64,000 nt of DNA. Source: Hawksworthiomyces lignivorus (lineage: Eukaryota; Ascomycota; Sordariomycetes; Ophiostomatales; Ophiostomataceae). A program made the position numbers and the translations under genes. Under the pieces are notes generated by a model. It made no database searches and was not told the DNA's origin. It saw only the letters and a list, made by a program, of their open reading frames with translations. The stretch covers positions 248,001 to 312,000 of the forward strand of contig NTMA01000023.1 of the NCBI GenBank assembly GCA_002917075.1, in the 5' to 3' direction. Below are positions 51,839-64,000 of this stretch, one piece after another. Every line of letters starts with the position of its first letter. The first letter of the stretch is position 1.

Positions 51839-51975
51839 TTGCCGCCAGCCTCTTCTACTTCCACTTCATTCATCTCCTCTGCATCCGCCAGGGCCTCCGT
51901 TGCGTCAAATATGTGTGGCACCAACGTCACCGAGAACGGCAACTTCCTCGAGGACCTAAACGGCTGGACATTGTA
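51839..51975 (+). pseudogene. second relic of the Ser-rich secreted protein family
   Basis: Frame starting 51839 reads a Ser/Thr-rich stretch (PPASSTSTSFISSASARAS) followed by CGTNVTENGNFLEDLNGWTL and a stop. This lines up with CSGPNLVNNGDFSQGLQSWTV of the protein at 48166. Neither a signal peptide nor the rest of the beta domain is present. Confidence 0.6.
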
Positions 51976-53657
51976 GTCTCCGCCTCCTGTCATGTCAGGG
52001 ATTACAACGATTGACTGCGTCGATGCTGCCTCGTGCGTGACCATAATCTCGGCTATCTCCAGTACGAGAGGCGCGGTGCAGTAAACGGAAGAAGAATGGA
52101 CATACCGAAAGACACAATACATTTACCTACACACACCTGTTGGCCTTGGCTGGAGAAGACGACCTAGCACCTCTGGAGCATGTGTGTAGAGAAAAGAGAG
52201 ACAGAGTGAATAAGAAGCACGTATTTTTTTTTTCTAGTAGCAAGTTTGGACAGGACATTTTCTTATTGTTGCAGACACAAAACTAGTAGTCACTTTAATT
52301 ATGAAATATGAGTGCCCATCTTGTTAATGGCATGTATTTTGTTCGGATTCACGGATGGATAAAAGTAGAGCGTTCTGTTGAGTGATGCCACTAAGCCACC
52401 GTACTAGTACAATAAGGATTAATCCCCTTGAACACATGTAACAGTACTCCGTACCTTATAACTCAACACGTTCCTTTTTTTTTTTTTTTTTTTTCCTTTC
52501 TTTCTTTTTTTAAAAAAAAAATTGTATCGTTTGATTAGATTCTTGCATTTGACCCTGTCTCTACTGCCTCCTTCTTTTTGTTACGTCTCACAGACTAGTA
52601 TCAAGATGTGTAGTGATTGTGTTTAATCCCAAAGTGGTCCGGGATTCGCGGCAACTCTGCGAGGAGCCATCTTGCATAACTACTGATTATAACTAACCAG
52701 GACGCAATAGATATCCCTGCTGGCGCAGCATCTAACGTAGATGCAAAGGAGCAATTAGAATGAGAGATATTCAAAAAAGAATAGGTGTATATGAATTAGG
52801 GGCATTAAATCTTTTGAGATTTACTTTGATTTGCTTTTTACTGGTTTGTATTTTTTTTTGACCTTATTAGACATCGCGACAGTTTAGCAATAGCCTCGAA
52901 TTTGTCGTAATTAGGTAATCGTCATACCAGAGTTGGTACCCGAAATGTGAAGAGAATACGCGCCCCTACTCTGAATTAAAAAAGTACATACCGAGAGGCT
53001 GGCGTAGATTCTCAATCTATTAAGTAAGAATACTTTGGCCAAGCTCCACAATAACAGGCATCGAGATTCTAACTACCCGAGCCTGACCGTCACAACCACA
53101 CATTCTCTTGTTTGTACACTCTTCCTCGTATTTAAGCTTTAAAATATCTTGGCAGAGGCTTAGAAAAGTCTTGGCAAGGGGCTTAGAAAGGGGGATTGGG
53201 GAAAACGCGCCGACTATCCACGTCACCCTAGGACCAAACGATATCTGTGCTGTACCCCACGCTGGAATTTTTGAAGATCGAAATACGGGTGCGAGGTTTT
53301 CCGCTGTACTATTTGACCTGTGCTATTGTTTGGTTTCGTTCCAAACATGGATAGACTTACGTGGTTCCGTATGATCTCTTTCTTTTCTTTCTTGGTCCGC
53401 TCCGGATACTCAAATTATTATTAAGACAAGGGGCAAGCAGGTTTGAGGCGCCTAACATCATCTGTTTTCGTTTTCGTATTGTAGAATTTTCTCGACTGTT
53501 ATATACGTCGTAGCGCCTTGCTATTTTCCGGTTTCCTTCGTTAGTTGCTTCTTTGTTTACAACATACCACTCTCATTTCTTTAAAATTCGCTCATTAGTA
53601 TCACTCAAATCAAAACAACTCGACACTCGTTCATAAAACACTACAAAAAGAGACAAG
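51976..53657. other. gene-poor stretch, 1.7 kb
   Basis: No gene seen. AT-rich, with a T run followed by an A run near 52477-52520 and other homopolymer runs near 52225 and 52850. Confidence 0.45.
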
Positions 53658-54209
53658 ATGCTGCCCCAACCGAGCTCCTTTCTTCTCGTGGCGGCTGCTG
53701 CCTTCCTGCCAGCGGTCCTCGGCCGCACCAACCTGGACGGATGCACCATGGTCAACGTCCCCTTACCAAGTACTTGGACTACCGTCTGGTTAGTGACGGA
53801 CACGGGCGAGATCTGCACCATTCTCGACTGCGGTGGCGGCACTGCTCCGCCCAAGACCGATGAACCCGGCTGCCCCGGCTACACGGGCTCCGCGACCGTA
53901 ACTCCCAGCTTCATTCCCGGCTACAAAGGCGTCTCTTCCACCGTCCCGGAGGCCACCGCAACGCCTAGCGTGACCGGCGGCTCCACGACCGCCATCGGCA
54001 GCGCCCGCACTACCCCGCTGTCCAACAGCACCTCACTGCCGCCGGGCATCGTCGTCACGAACGGCACCACGAGCACCGTCTTCGGCACGAACACTTCGCC
54101 CGGCGGCTCCGCCACGACCTCGCCTGTTACCGGTGCCGCTGCCGCTGCCACTGGTGCCATTCTGGGTCTGGCTGCGGTCGTCGGTGCCGCCGGCGTGGCT
54201 CTCCTGTAA
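53658..54209 (+). CDS. secreted GPI-type Ser/Thr-rich protein
   Basis: Intronless, 183 aa. Signal peptide residues 1-22 ending LPAVLG, then a Cys-containing N-terminal module with the pattern DGCTMVN, TGEICTILDCGGGTAPPKTDEPGCPGY, which I recognise from a conserved family of fungal surface proteins often mislabelled as siderophore-related. A Thr/Ser-rich stalk (residues about 85-155) with N-glycosylation sites follows, and a hydrophobic tail (AAAAATGAILGLAAVVGAAGVALL) fits a GPI signal. Probably a cell-wall protein; function unknown. Confidence 0.82.
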   Translation: MLPQPSSFLLVAAAAFLPAVLGRTNLDGCTMVNVPLPSTWTTVWLVTDTGEICTILDCGGGTAPPKTDEPGCPGYTGSATVTPSFIPGYKGVSSTVPEATATPSVTGGSTTAIGSARTTPLSNSTSLPPGIVVTNGTTSTVFGTNTSPGGSATTSPVTGAAAAATGAILGLAAVVGAAGVALL

Positions 54210-54815
54210 ACGGGGACCGAGAGAGACGGGTGACAGAAAAAGGGGCTTTGGATCAGCTGTCGCTGGTCTCGCACCTTTTTTTTTTTTTTTGAGAAAGTAT
54301 TTGTACAAAGTGTATAGCTAGAAAATTGAATTATCTCACAGTTATGAGCGACGTCAGTGTCCTCTTCGAACTCTAAAATTTCAGACAGGAATTTTAGCCA
54401 TCTAATGCCAGTGTGTTTGCAAGTTACCCACATATCTGTTCAAGTCTTCACTAACAGAGACTTCTACGCTTCTTGAATCTACAAGTTCTTCCAAGAAACT
54501 GCTGCTCTGATCACTAACTCTATTTGTGTCTTTCCATTGGTGGCATCCACTGAGGTACAACTCTCCAAGACAATATTATCACGGTGGTATCTAAAGGCTG
54601 AGATGAAGAGCCGCATTAGAAACGCCACTTGCGCTCGGATGGCCAAGCGGTATTGGCGGCCAGTCGGATTCTTTCTCGTTTACTGGGAAGCTCATCAACT
54701 TGACCGCAATGGGTACGTACTCTGAGGATAAAGCACCGCAGTTGCCGCTTTACTCTTGTTGTTTCTTGAGCGTTTTATCTGCGGTAGCTCGCTAGGAGTC
54801 TAATGAGAACGGAAG
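54210..54815. other. intergenic
   Basis: 3' flank with a T run at 54277-54290. No gene seen. Confidence 0.45.
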
Positions 54816-56378
54816 ATGTCGCCTAGGGATCGCATTAAGAAGATCCTCTCTGAAGCCATTGGCAATCTTGTGGATGGGCTGGAGCTGTACCACTACACAA
54901 ATCTTCCAAGCAAGACGTCGATTAGGTTTCTGTCCTTTGAGAGCGATGACCAGTGGACATATTCCGTCTTCCTTACTACCTTCGAGCTTCAAAAGGCACC
55001 GCCGTTCCATGCCATTTCATACACATGGGGCACTTCGCATTAGTTCGCTGGTCTAGAAGAGAGCATACCTGTCGAACTAGATGAGGGTCATTCTTTACTG
55101 CCTGTGGAGAGCGGACCAGTCTATTCGAGCAAAGATCGAGCCTGCTCGCGCCCTGAGAGCTTCAAGTGCGACGGAAACAGGATTGTGGTTGAGCCAGACC
55201 GCAATCTGCACGACATTTTGAAGCGCTTCTGGAACGCCGACGAACCTCTGATATGACATAAGTACTTATGGGCTGATGCGATTTGTATCAACTAAGTAGA
55301 CGACGACGAGCGGACGGTGCAGTCTTGATCATGGGCGACATCTACCAGCAAGCCGTGGCTCGGCGAGGGTCTTTTGGATACGGGTCTTGCCATCGATGCG
55401 GTGGACACGCTATCTCGTATCTCTTTGCGAATCTTGAAAAAAATGTGAAACATGGACATGAAGATGCCGAAAACGTCCATGGAACTCAGCGTGGAACCTA
55501 TCAGCCACAAGCAGATCTGCGCTCTCGTAGGGTTTCTAGGGCGCAAGTATGTGCCGCTTTTTGCTTCTACAATCTTGGCGCGCGCTGACGACCACGGGAA
55601 AGTTGGCTCAACAGGGTCTGGATTGTCCAAGAAACTGTCTTTGCTCGACAGATTCTCTTTGTCTGTGGCGACTACATCGTTCCGGCCGAGGCGCTGTTCA
55701 ATACAGGAAAGCTGCTTGTTGTCAGCGAGTGGAGCGCACAGATGATGCACATTGTCCAAGTCTACGACAAGCCTAAAGTTCCGCCGCGTGTTAGTGTTGC
55801 GGCGCTGGCTCTCATGCGCGATCATATGAAGGGTGCACGGGCGCAGAAGCTCGTCGACGTCATGGTGTCTGTGCGAAGCCGTCGGTGCAGCGTCGACGTG
55901 GACGCAGTCTACGGTATGCTCAACGTCTTTGTGCTTGGGACGACCAAGCGCCTGAGAGACCTGGACGTACAGCTAGAATACTCGCGGGGGCTGACGTCCG
56001 TCATGGAGGACGCGACGCGGATGCTGATTCATCACGAGAGTCGTCTCTTGGCTGTCCGATCGGAAAAAACGAGGACGGAGAAAGCGTATATGCGTCCTGG
56101 ACCGTCCACTGGGGCGAGCGCATGCTGCCGCATCCGCTGCCGCTGGTTAGCCGCTTTACTGCCGATTGGTGACCCTCGGGTCCATGGTCCATGGAGAATC
56201 CCGACCTCAGCAGACCGCACGTGCTCCGGTTCAATGCCGCCCGTCTCGGGCAGATTTTCGACATTGCCGCAGACGATCACACGGGGACCTGGACTGCACG
56301 CCTCGAGCTCGCGTTCGAGCTGCGGGGGCAGCCCTACGGCGTGCGCAGGGAGAGATGGCAAGGCAGTTGAACTTTGAG
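54816..56378 (+). pseudogene. second HET-domain pseudogene
   Basis: Starts with an intact-looking N-terminus (ATG 54816; LELYHYTNLPSKTSIRFLSFE, then PFHAISYTWGTSH) that meets TAG at 55041. Similarity then resumes with RNLHDILKRFWNADEPLI, a TGA, KYLWADAICIN, a TAA, and DDDERTVQS; later WLGEGLLDTGLAIDAVDTLS (near 55352), SWLNRVWIVQETVFARQILFVCGDYIVP (near 55600-55690) and VDVDAVYGMLNVFVLG (near 55893). These are the usual HET blocks including the ICIN(Q) motif. Stops at Gln and Trp positions plus at least two frame changes kill it. Several long open pieces remain, so decay is fairly recent. Confidence 0.85.
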
Positions 56379-57042
56379 AAGATCTCTCTGCGATGAGATA
56401 TGCGCGTCTAAGGAGGTTTGCCTGGCTGCAACTTTACGCTCTTGATGCGAAACAAACACCGAGATTACTCCTCTTAACAACATGACGCAAAAGAGCGTTC
56501 TTCCGTCCGCCGCCATTTTTAGCAGGTGTGTGACGCCGCGAGGGGTTTGCTTTTTTGGGGCACTCGTATACTATCATATTTGACCGTATTCCGACAAAAT
56601 GTTACGAACCAATCTGCGCAATTCCTCTTGATCCACTCTCTCGTGAAGATGCTACACTCTGCATTACTAGCTTGCTGGAATTCTGTTCGGTTAGGCCAAA
56701 GTCGAGGAATGTCTGCTGTCACATATCCTAACAAGGAACAGCTTCGGCCGGGCGCCATCCCCGGATAACACCCTTCTACTGCATGAACTAATCCTTAGTG
56801 AACAATTTAGCAGGTAAGCGGTACGACTGACGTGGGGACCAATTATTTCGGTGCGCAACTATTATTCCTGCTATTTTTACGGCTGCGCCCGCCGCTAAGT
56901 CGCCCTTATTTTACAAGTACAAGTACCGAACAGTACCCCCTCTACTTTCTGCACGGGCGGCCGTACCTGTTTTCCTTTTTTCTTCTTTTTTTTGGCTTTT
57001 GTTTTTATTCTTCATCCTTCATTTTATCCCCGCCCAAGCGCA
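56379..57042. other. intergenic
   Basis: No gene seen; pyrimidine-rich just before the methyltransferase start (56950-57040). Confidence 0.45.
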
Positions 57043-58559
57043 ATGTCCGACACAAAGGAAAAGTCACCCGAGGCCGCGGCAGGGTCGCCGACGACAGCAG
57101 GGCCGTCAGAGCTGGCAGCCGCCGCCAGCCCAAAATCTGCCGCCAGCCCAAAATCTGCTACTTCTGCCGAACCAGAAAGTCGACTGCAGCCTCCAGAGAC
57201 GTGGACGGAAATGCCTCCTGAGGTATGTCACAGTTATTCTTCCCATCTTCTGTTTCCCCGCTCTGCTGACGGCATGCTGATGTCACCAGGATGATGCCGA
57301 TTCAGCGATTGGCGACGACGCAGCTAGCTCCACAGCATCCATCACATCGAGTATTCTGAACTATCGCTCATTCAACGGCCGCACCTATCACCAGGATAAG
57401 GGAGACAATCTCTACTGGTAAGCTGAAGGACATGTGCAGCAGATTATTCTTCTCTTGCAATTGCGCTGACTGAAACAGGGGCCCCAACGATGACCGCCAG
57501 AAGAATACTCTGGACCTTGGGTACGTAGTCCTCCGACCGTGCTGGCTTCCTGCTTCGACTAACGGACAGACACCACATGTGCACGCTGCTGATGGGGGGC
57601 AAGCTATACACTGCAACTTTGCCAGAGCACATGGATGTACGTCGCGCTGACAACCTATGCTTTTGCTGTATGTCGCCGCTAACAGCTGCAGAAAGTAATT
57701 GATATTGGCACGGGAACGGGCATCTGGGCCATGTGTGTTCTCCCTTCTATAAACATCGCACATTGATTAAAGCTAAACAAACACAGCGACTTGGGCGATG
57801 AGCACCCGGAAGCTGAGGTCATTGGCACCGACCTCTCACCTATTCAGCCATCATGGGTGCCGCCGAATGTGTCATTGTAAGGGGCGGTCTTTTCCTTTCC
57901 CTATTCTTCTATAGTGGCGACTAACACTTCGCAGCCAGATTGATGATTTCAACGAGGACTGGACGTTTGCGGAAAATTCGGTCGACTACGTTCACCTGCG
58001 CTGGCTTGTTGGCACGGTGCCCGACTGGGCAGCACTGTTCAGCAAGGCCTACCGAATTCTGAAGCCCGGCGGCATTATCGAGACAATGGAGTTCGACGCC
58101 GACCTAACGTCCGAAGACAACACCGTTACAGAGAAGACTGCCCTGTCGCAGTGGGGGTACATCTTCCAAGAGGGCATGCGCAAACTTGATCCTCGTGTCT
58201 CATTCAACCCTATCGCAGAGGGCCTCCTGCGAAAGGGCCTCGAGGAGGCTGGCTTCAAAGAAATCACCGAAAACCACTACAAGGTATGACTCCTTGAAAA
58301 TTCATCCTATGAGCAGGGCTGACCAAAGCAGGTGCCCATGTCCGAATGGCCCAAAGACCCGGTACTAAAAGAAGTCGGAATATTCACCCGCCATGCCATC
58401 ATAAATGACATCGAGGGCTTTGTTACTATGATGGCTACCCAGCTCGGATGGACGACCGAGCAGATAACGGTTTACGCTGCTCATTTGCGCCGCGAACTTA
58501 AAGACTTGAGACTCCACCCATACTTCAGAGGCTGTGCTGCTTGGGCAAAGAAGCCTTGA
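57043..58559 (+). CDS. LaeA-like SAM-dependent methyltransferase, 8 exons
   Basis: Class I methyltransferase of the fungal LaeA-like group, 374 aa. Exons: 57043-57222, 57290-57417, 57479-57520, 57570-57636, 57692-57732, 57787-57876, 57935-58283, 58332-58559; introns are 48-67 nt with clear borders. The Ala/Ser/Pro-rich N-terminus (about 60 residues) is disordered. [28 protein letters not shown] is the pre-domain block typical of LaeA-like proteins. SAM motif I is [13 protein letters not shown], motif post-I is [19 protein letters not shown], followed by DDFNEDWTF and [14 protein letters not shown], and [12 protein letters not shown] is motif III. Relatives either control secondary-metabolite gene expression or methylate small molecules; sequence alone does not decide. 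It is close to a SRPBCC protein and a VAO-type oxidase. Confidence 0.93.
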
Positions 58560-59299
58560 AGATAGAATGGCTAGATACAGCAAGAAGGAGGAAAACATAA
58601 CGAGCAAATAGGACCGACTATAGCCAAGGAGGTGTCAGACACTTGCACGAAAATCCTGTAGCTGAACTATAAAAAGAGCAAGCGAAAGGATGAAGATCTC
58701 TTCATGTATTTATGCTAACGATAACACTGATCCTGATGCTAAATTTAGAGCACAGTTCTACTAGGCGCTGCCATGTCCTGTTCACCCTTGGGCTATCCGT
58801 CAATAACGACTTTATACGTGGGCCCTAACAGTGGAACCGTGCGTGTTCAAATGAGAAGCAATAATACCAACGTCCCAAGCGCAGATGAGACAATTTGTTT
58901 TATTCCAGTGTCAGTTTAATAGTAACTTTCGACTTATATGCATCGATAAAAGTACCATTTTAGGCATTGATATACGAAGATAAATTGGTATTTTCTGATC
59001 AATTTGAAAAGGATACATATGTGAAATGACTCACGAGCATTATACAATAGTATGGGAAACAAGGAGACGGTGTGCACGATGTGGGCCTTTTGATATATTG
59101 GATCTAATATAGTAAAGGTATGTTTGCTGTTAAGCCATGCAATTGACACAAAACCTGTCTTCTATCTGTTTAAATTAGATATATAGTAACTCTCTTCCTC
59201 ATGGAAACTAAGGAACACCAACTTGACAGCATTATATTGGTCCACATGAGCTCTACTGTCCTATCCAACACAATTGCTCCAATACTTACATATGCCTTT
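58560..59299. other. intergenic
   Basis: AT-rich convergent region; no gene seen. Confidence 0.45.
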
Positions 59300-59815
59300 C
59301 TAGGTGTGTTTCTCTTTGGTGGCTTTCACCAGTCCATCCAACCAGTCCTGGTGACCGTTGAGCATTGGGTTTGGTTTCGTGACCGCCAGTTGGGCTGCCG
59401 GCTTCCCAATCTGAGACTCCTGAGTCAGAATGCGGACAACGCCCCATTCCAAATCCTCGACGATCCACGCGTGGTATACGTCAAGTGCTGTTTCTTCATT
59501 GCCGTCCTGCCAAGCTCGCCACGCAAGGCGGCCAGGGGATGTAGCTGTGGGGGTGACAGATTCTAGAACTTGGCACTGAAGCGGAGGGAATCCGAATGTC
59601 GAAAAGCTGAACTTGTCGCCCTTGCTCAAAGTTGGCCCAGAAGGCGGTGGAGTGATTTGACTAACGTTGTTATAGTACGACGACCACTGGTCGATGTTGG
59701 CAAGGAGCGGCCAAACTTGCTGAGCCGTAATGCCTTTCACTACGACCTCATTGGAGACGTAATTGTCTGTAGTGCCCGGCAGGAATTTCTCGGGCCAGAT
59801 GATGTCGGACGGCAT
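59300..59815 (-). CDS. SRPBCC (START/Bet v1-like) domain protein
   Basis: Intronless, 171 aa, one helix-grip fold that binds a hydrophobic ligand. The N-terminal strand and helix (NEVVVKGITAQQVWPLLANIDQWSSYYNNVSQ), the middle strands (KGDKFSFSTFGFPPLQCQVLESV, LAWRAWQDG) and the long C-terminal helix (HQDWLDGLVKATKEK) follow the polyketide cyclase/START arrangement. HAWIVEDLEWGVVRILTQESQ is the signature region of a common fungal subgroup. No catalytic role is proven for such proteins; they may bind or cyclise small molecules. Start at ATG 59815. Confidence 0.85.
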   Translation of the reverse strand: MPSDIIWPEKFLPGTTDNYVSNEVVVKGITAQQVWPLLANIDQWSSYYNNVSQITPPPSGPTLSKGDKFSFSTFGFPPLQCQVLESVTPTATSPGRLAWRAWQDGNEETALDVYHAWIVEDLEWGVVRILTQESQIGKPAAQLAVTKPNPMLNGHQDWLDGLVKATKEKHT

Positions 59816-60642
59816 TTTCAGGCACAGTCAGTGAAACGCTTGAATTAAGCGTCTATTGCGTGTAAGCTAGAGGTGAATGCAAGAACCAAGTACTTTTCAC
59901 AGCTGCAAGGAAGAATTCATATATATGAACTGAATGTACGTCTTCTATATATGAGTGACGCGCTGATGGGGGCATTGGCTTGGACTACTTAGTAATGCTT
60001 CACTTCTCCGGAATAAAGTTTGCCCTCCTTTCATACGAAAAGCCTACGCGAGAGCAGATTTTCCAGAAACAAGAAGTGGGTTTCTGTATACTTAGTTGTG
60101 CAACGCTACATAGCTGCTGTTGTGGCGGTTGTGGGACAGCGATAAAGTGGTAATGTAAATAGAAAACAATTCCCGCTGCATGTTTACCTATCCAATAGCC
60201 GCATGCATCTTTGTTGCTGGTTCTGTGCTTCAAGACTTGCTCGTATATAATCTTATTTTCACACATACTCTTGCCAAAGTATTCATAGCTTAGCATTTTC
60301 CAGGCTAAGAGTATATTGTGCCTAGTGTCGGGTCCATGCCTTAGGTCCGGGTTGAGTTCGCGAATTTGTTTCATCGCACGAATCCCAGATTTGGAATCAA
60401 TTAGCTGCCATACTGATCTTATCTCATAGATCCTGCATACATAATTGACGAGGCTTTTTTTTCTTCTTCCGTTTGAAGTGGGGTATGCTATGCACAATCG
60501 GACCAGCTATACTAGAACGAGTGCCATAGCTGCAAAATTCGCTGCTTTTGCCTCTGTCCAGCATGTTCCCTTTCCGTTGGTCTTTGGCCGCCATGGTCTA
60601 CAATTAGGCCCTGTGAGAGCCTTTATTGTAGAATCTAGCCCT

Positions 60643-60673
<31 letters not shown>

Positions 60674-61241
60674 GGTTTTGCAGACAACCACGAGATCAAA
60701 TAAAATTGAAACGACTACCGCATATTACTCTAATGCACATCCATCACTATAAGATCAACCATACATAGCTTAGCCTTATTTGTGTGGAGTAATCTTCATC
60801 GACAATTGCCATGTAGCTAGCTTAACCCCTTTTGAGTGCCTAGTGTCACTATTAGAGTTTTCAGCCGCTTGAATCCTCTTACTTTAGCCAGAACATAATA
60901 CTAGATTGTACTCGTATGGTAAGAAGAGCGTGTGTTTTGCTATTCAGCTATCATTGACCTTGTATATTTAACCGTGCCGCCATCCTTCTGCGGAGAAGTG
61001 AGTCTAGAAATGAAAGCTATAAGGCGACCACGCCCGAAATGCCACATTGTAATCATGGGATCTCCGCCTAATGCGGAGTGAAGCAACTTGCTTCGCAGCA
61101 CATGCTAGACCAGGCCAGATATATCTCTGCATGTCGCTTTTCATATGCTACTTCTATTTAGTTCACGAATTTAGTTTCAACACCCCCTAGGTAGGCCAGA
61201 TGCTCTTCCGACAGAGCTACAGAACCACTGAATAGATCACA
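59816..61241. other. gene-poor stretch, 1.4 kb
   Basis: No gene supported. Contains a T run of more than 20 bases at 60650-60674. The minus-strand open frame 60000-60497 begins with a non-ATG codon and matches nothing known to me. A partial tRNA-like D-arm lies just before the next gene and was rejected. Confidence 0.4.
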
Positions 61242-63289
<2,048 letters not shown>

Positions 63290-63837
63290 GGTTGGTCTTA
63301 CGCCTTTATCAATCGGCTAGGCATCAGAGAATAACTCGAGCTGGATATCGTGCCACGAACCATATGGCACTGGGAACCATTTAGTCCGAGAAGCCAATGG
63401 TATTTGTGAAATCTCGGAATGGTTATTATGAATGATTTCTCCTCCGTAAAAGAAAAGGGAAAAGATTGTCGTAGAAACTTGGATAGCAATATTGGCATTT
63501 CTTACCTGGGGATTTGCGGGTCGCTTGGAAAACCAATCTGCTAAAAAGCTAAAGTAGCCTCCTTTCAAATGCCAAAAAATTTCCTAAAAAGGGCAAAACA
63601 GCTATCGCACGAGATGCCTTAAAAGGCTTTAGGGCCGAGAAGAAGAGTGCACTCTCCAGTGACCTGGAACTCGTTCCTGCAGCAGCTTGTTTTAGTAGTA
63701 GAGGTTATTAAATTGCTGAGTTCGACATATTTTTATCATTATCATCCATACTCGCGAAATTAAAACATTCTTTTGTTGTCGCCTTTAATATCAGCTTCAA
63801 ACTAAATACGGTCCACAGACGAAAAGAAGTTCTCACA
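63290..63837. other. intergenic
   Basis: No gene seen; promoter of the right-edge gene. Confidence 0.45.
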
Positions 63838-64000
63838 ATGTCGCATCCCATACAACACTTCCCTAACGCGCAGACAACGTTTGAGATTCCCCATATAGCC
63901 AACAACAATGTTTTCCTAGGCGACATTTCGGGATCGTACGTCCATCGACCAATACATTGCCTTTTGGGAGTACAGAGGCTAATAAACTAGGCCGGCATCC
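63838..64000 (+). CDS. start of an unidentified gene, cut by the window edge
   Basis: ATG 63838 opens a frame of 33 residues (MSHPIQHFPNAQTTFEIPHI, then ANNNVFLGDI) ending at a GTACGT donor; a 55-nt intron (63936-63990) with a GCTAAT branch point and CTAG acceptor follows, and the frame continues as SPAS to the edge. Upstream sequence CTCACAATG is a good start context. Too short to identify. Same strand as the VAO-type oxidase, 550 bases downstream of it. Confidence 0.5.

Noticed and set aside
60000..60497. 165-codon minus-strand open frame
   Set aside because: Begins with TTG, has no recognisable domain and an unusual, Cys-rich composition; no supporting introns or neighbours.
61168..61222. 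tRNA-like D-arm on the minus strand (TAGCTCTGTCGGAAGAGC)
   Set aside because: The anticodon stem pairs poorly, no GTTCGA T-loop follows at the right distance and the acceptor stem cannot close. At most a tRNA fragment.

Overview
The window is nuclear DNA of a filamentous ascomycete (Pezizomycotina). The evidence is the gene architecture: many genes split by 44-171 nt introns with GT-AG borders and CTAAC/CTGAC-type branch points. The content agrees: Zn2Cys6 regulators, HET-domain proteins, a LaeA-like methyltransferase, an EOGT-like GT61 enzyme, GPI-type secreted proteins, and decayed gene copies carrying C-to-T/G-to-A type stop codons as left by repeat-induced point mutation (RIP). Genus cannot be read from the sequence. 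All exon structures were built by hand from frame, splice signals and family conservation. Every multi-exon model adds up to a whole number of codons.

Left region (593-15235) is a compact tricarboxylic-acid gene set: a LigI-like lactonase/amidohydrolase, a single-subunit isocitrate-type dehydrogenase, a sugar/quinate-type MFS permease, a YHM2-type mitochondrial citrate/2-oxoglutarate carrier, a second aconitase with a mitochondrial presequence, a PrpF-family aconitate isomerase that also has a mitochondrial-looking presequence, and a Zn2Cys6 activator. The genes lie in divergent or convergent pairs. Each upstream region carries at least one TCGG-N6/7-CCG inverted repeat of the kind bound by Zn2Cys6 dimers. 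The set reads as a complete route from an imported tricarboxylate (trans-aconitate is my best guess) through cis-aconitate and isocitrate to 2-oxoglutarate. It resembles the fungal itaconate clusters in its parts list, but no cis- or trans-aconitate decarboxylase is present.

15600-34000 holds an Arn/Sit-type MFS transporter, an intronless FAD monooxygenase, a decayed Fe/2OG-dioxygenase-like gene, a GPI-type surface protein, a HET gene, an SDR aldehyde reductase, a truncated regulator, a GT61 glycosyltransferase with a Lys/Glu repeat insertion, and a membrane-anchored aspartic-protease-like protein. 34500-46300 holds an aldo-keto reductase, a large HET gene flanked by diverged direct repeats, a secreted type-B carboxylesterase, a cupin, a relic of the HET locus and a DUF1993 protein.

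46300-56400 is the most accessory part: gene-poor, with a Ser-rich secreted protein and two decayed relatives, two HET pseudogenes and a GPI-type protein. 57000-64000 returns to intact metabolic genes: a LaeA-like methyltransferase, a SRPBCC protein, a vanillyl-alcohol-oxidase-type flavoenzyme, and the first exons of a gene that runs off the right edge. No rRNA, convincing tRNA, CRISPR or intact transposon was seen.
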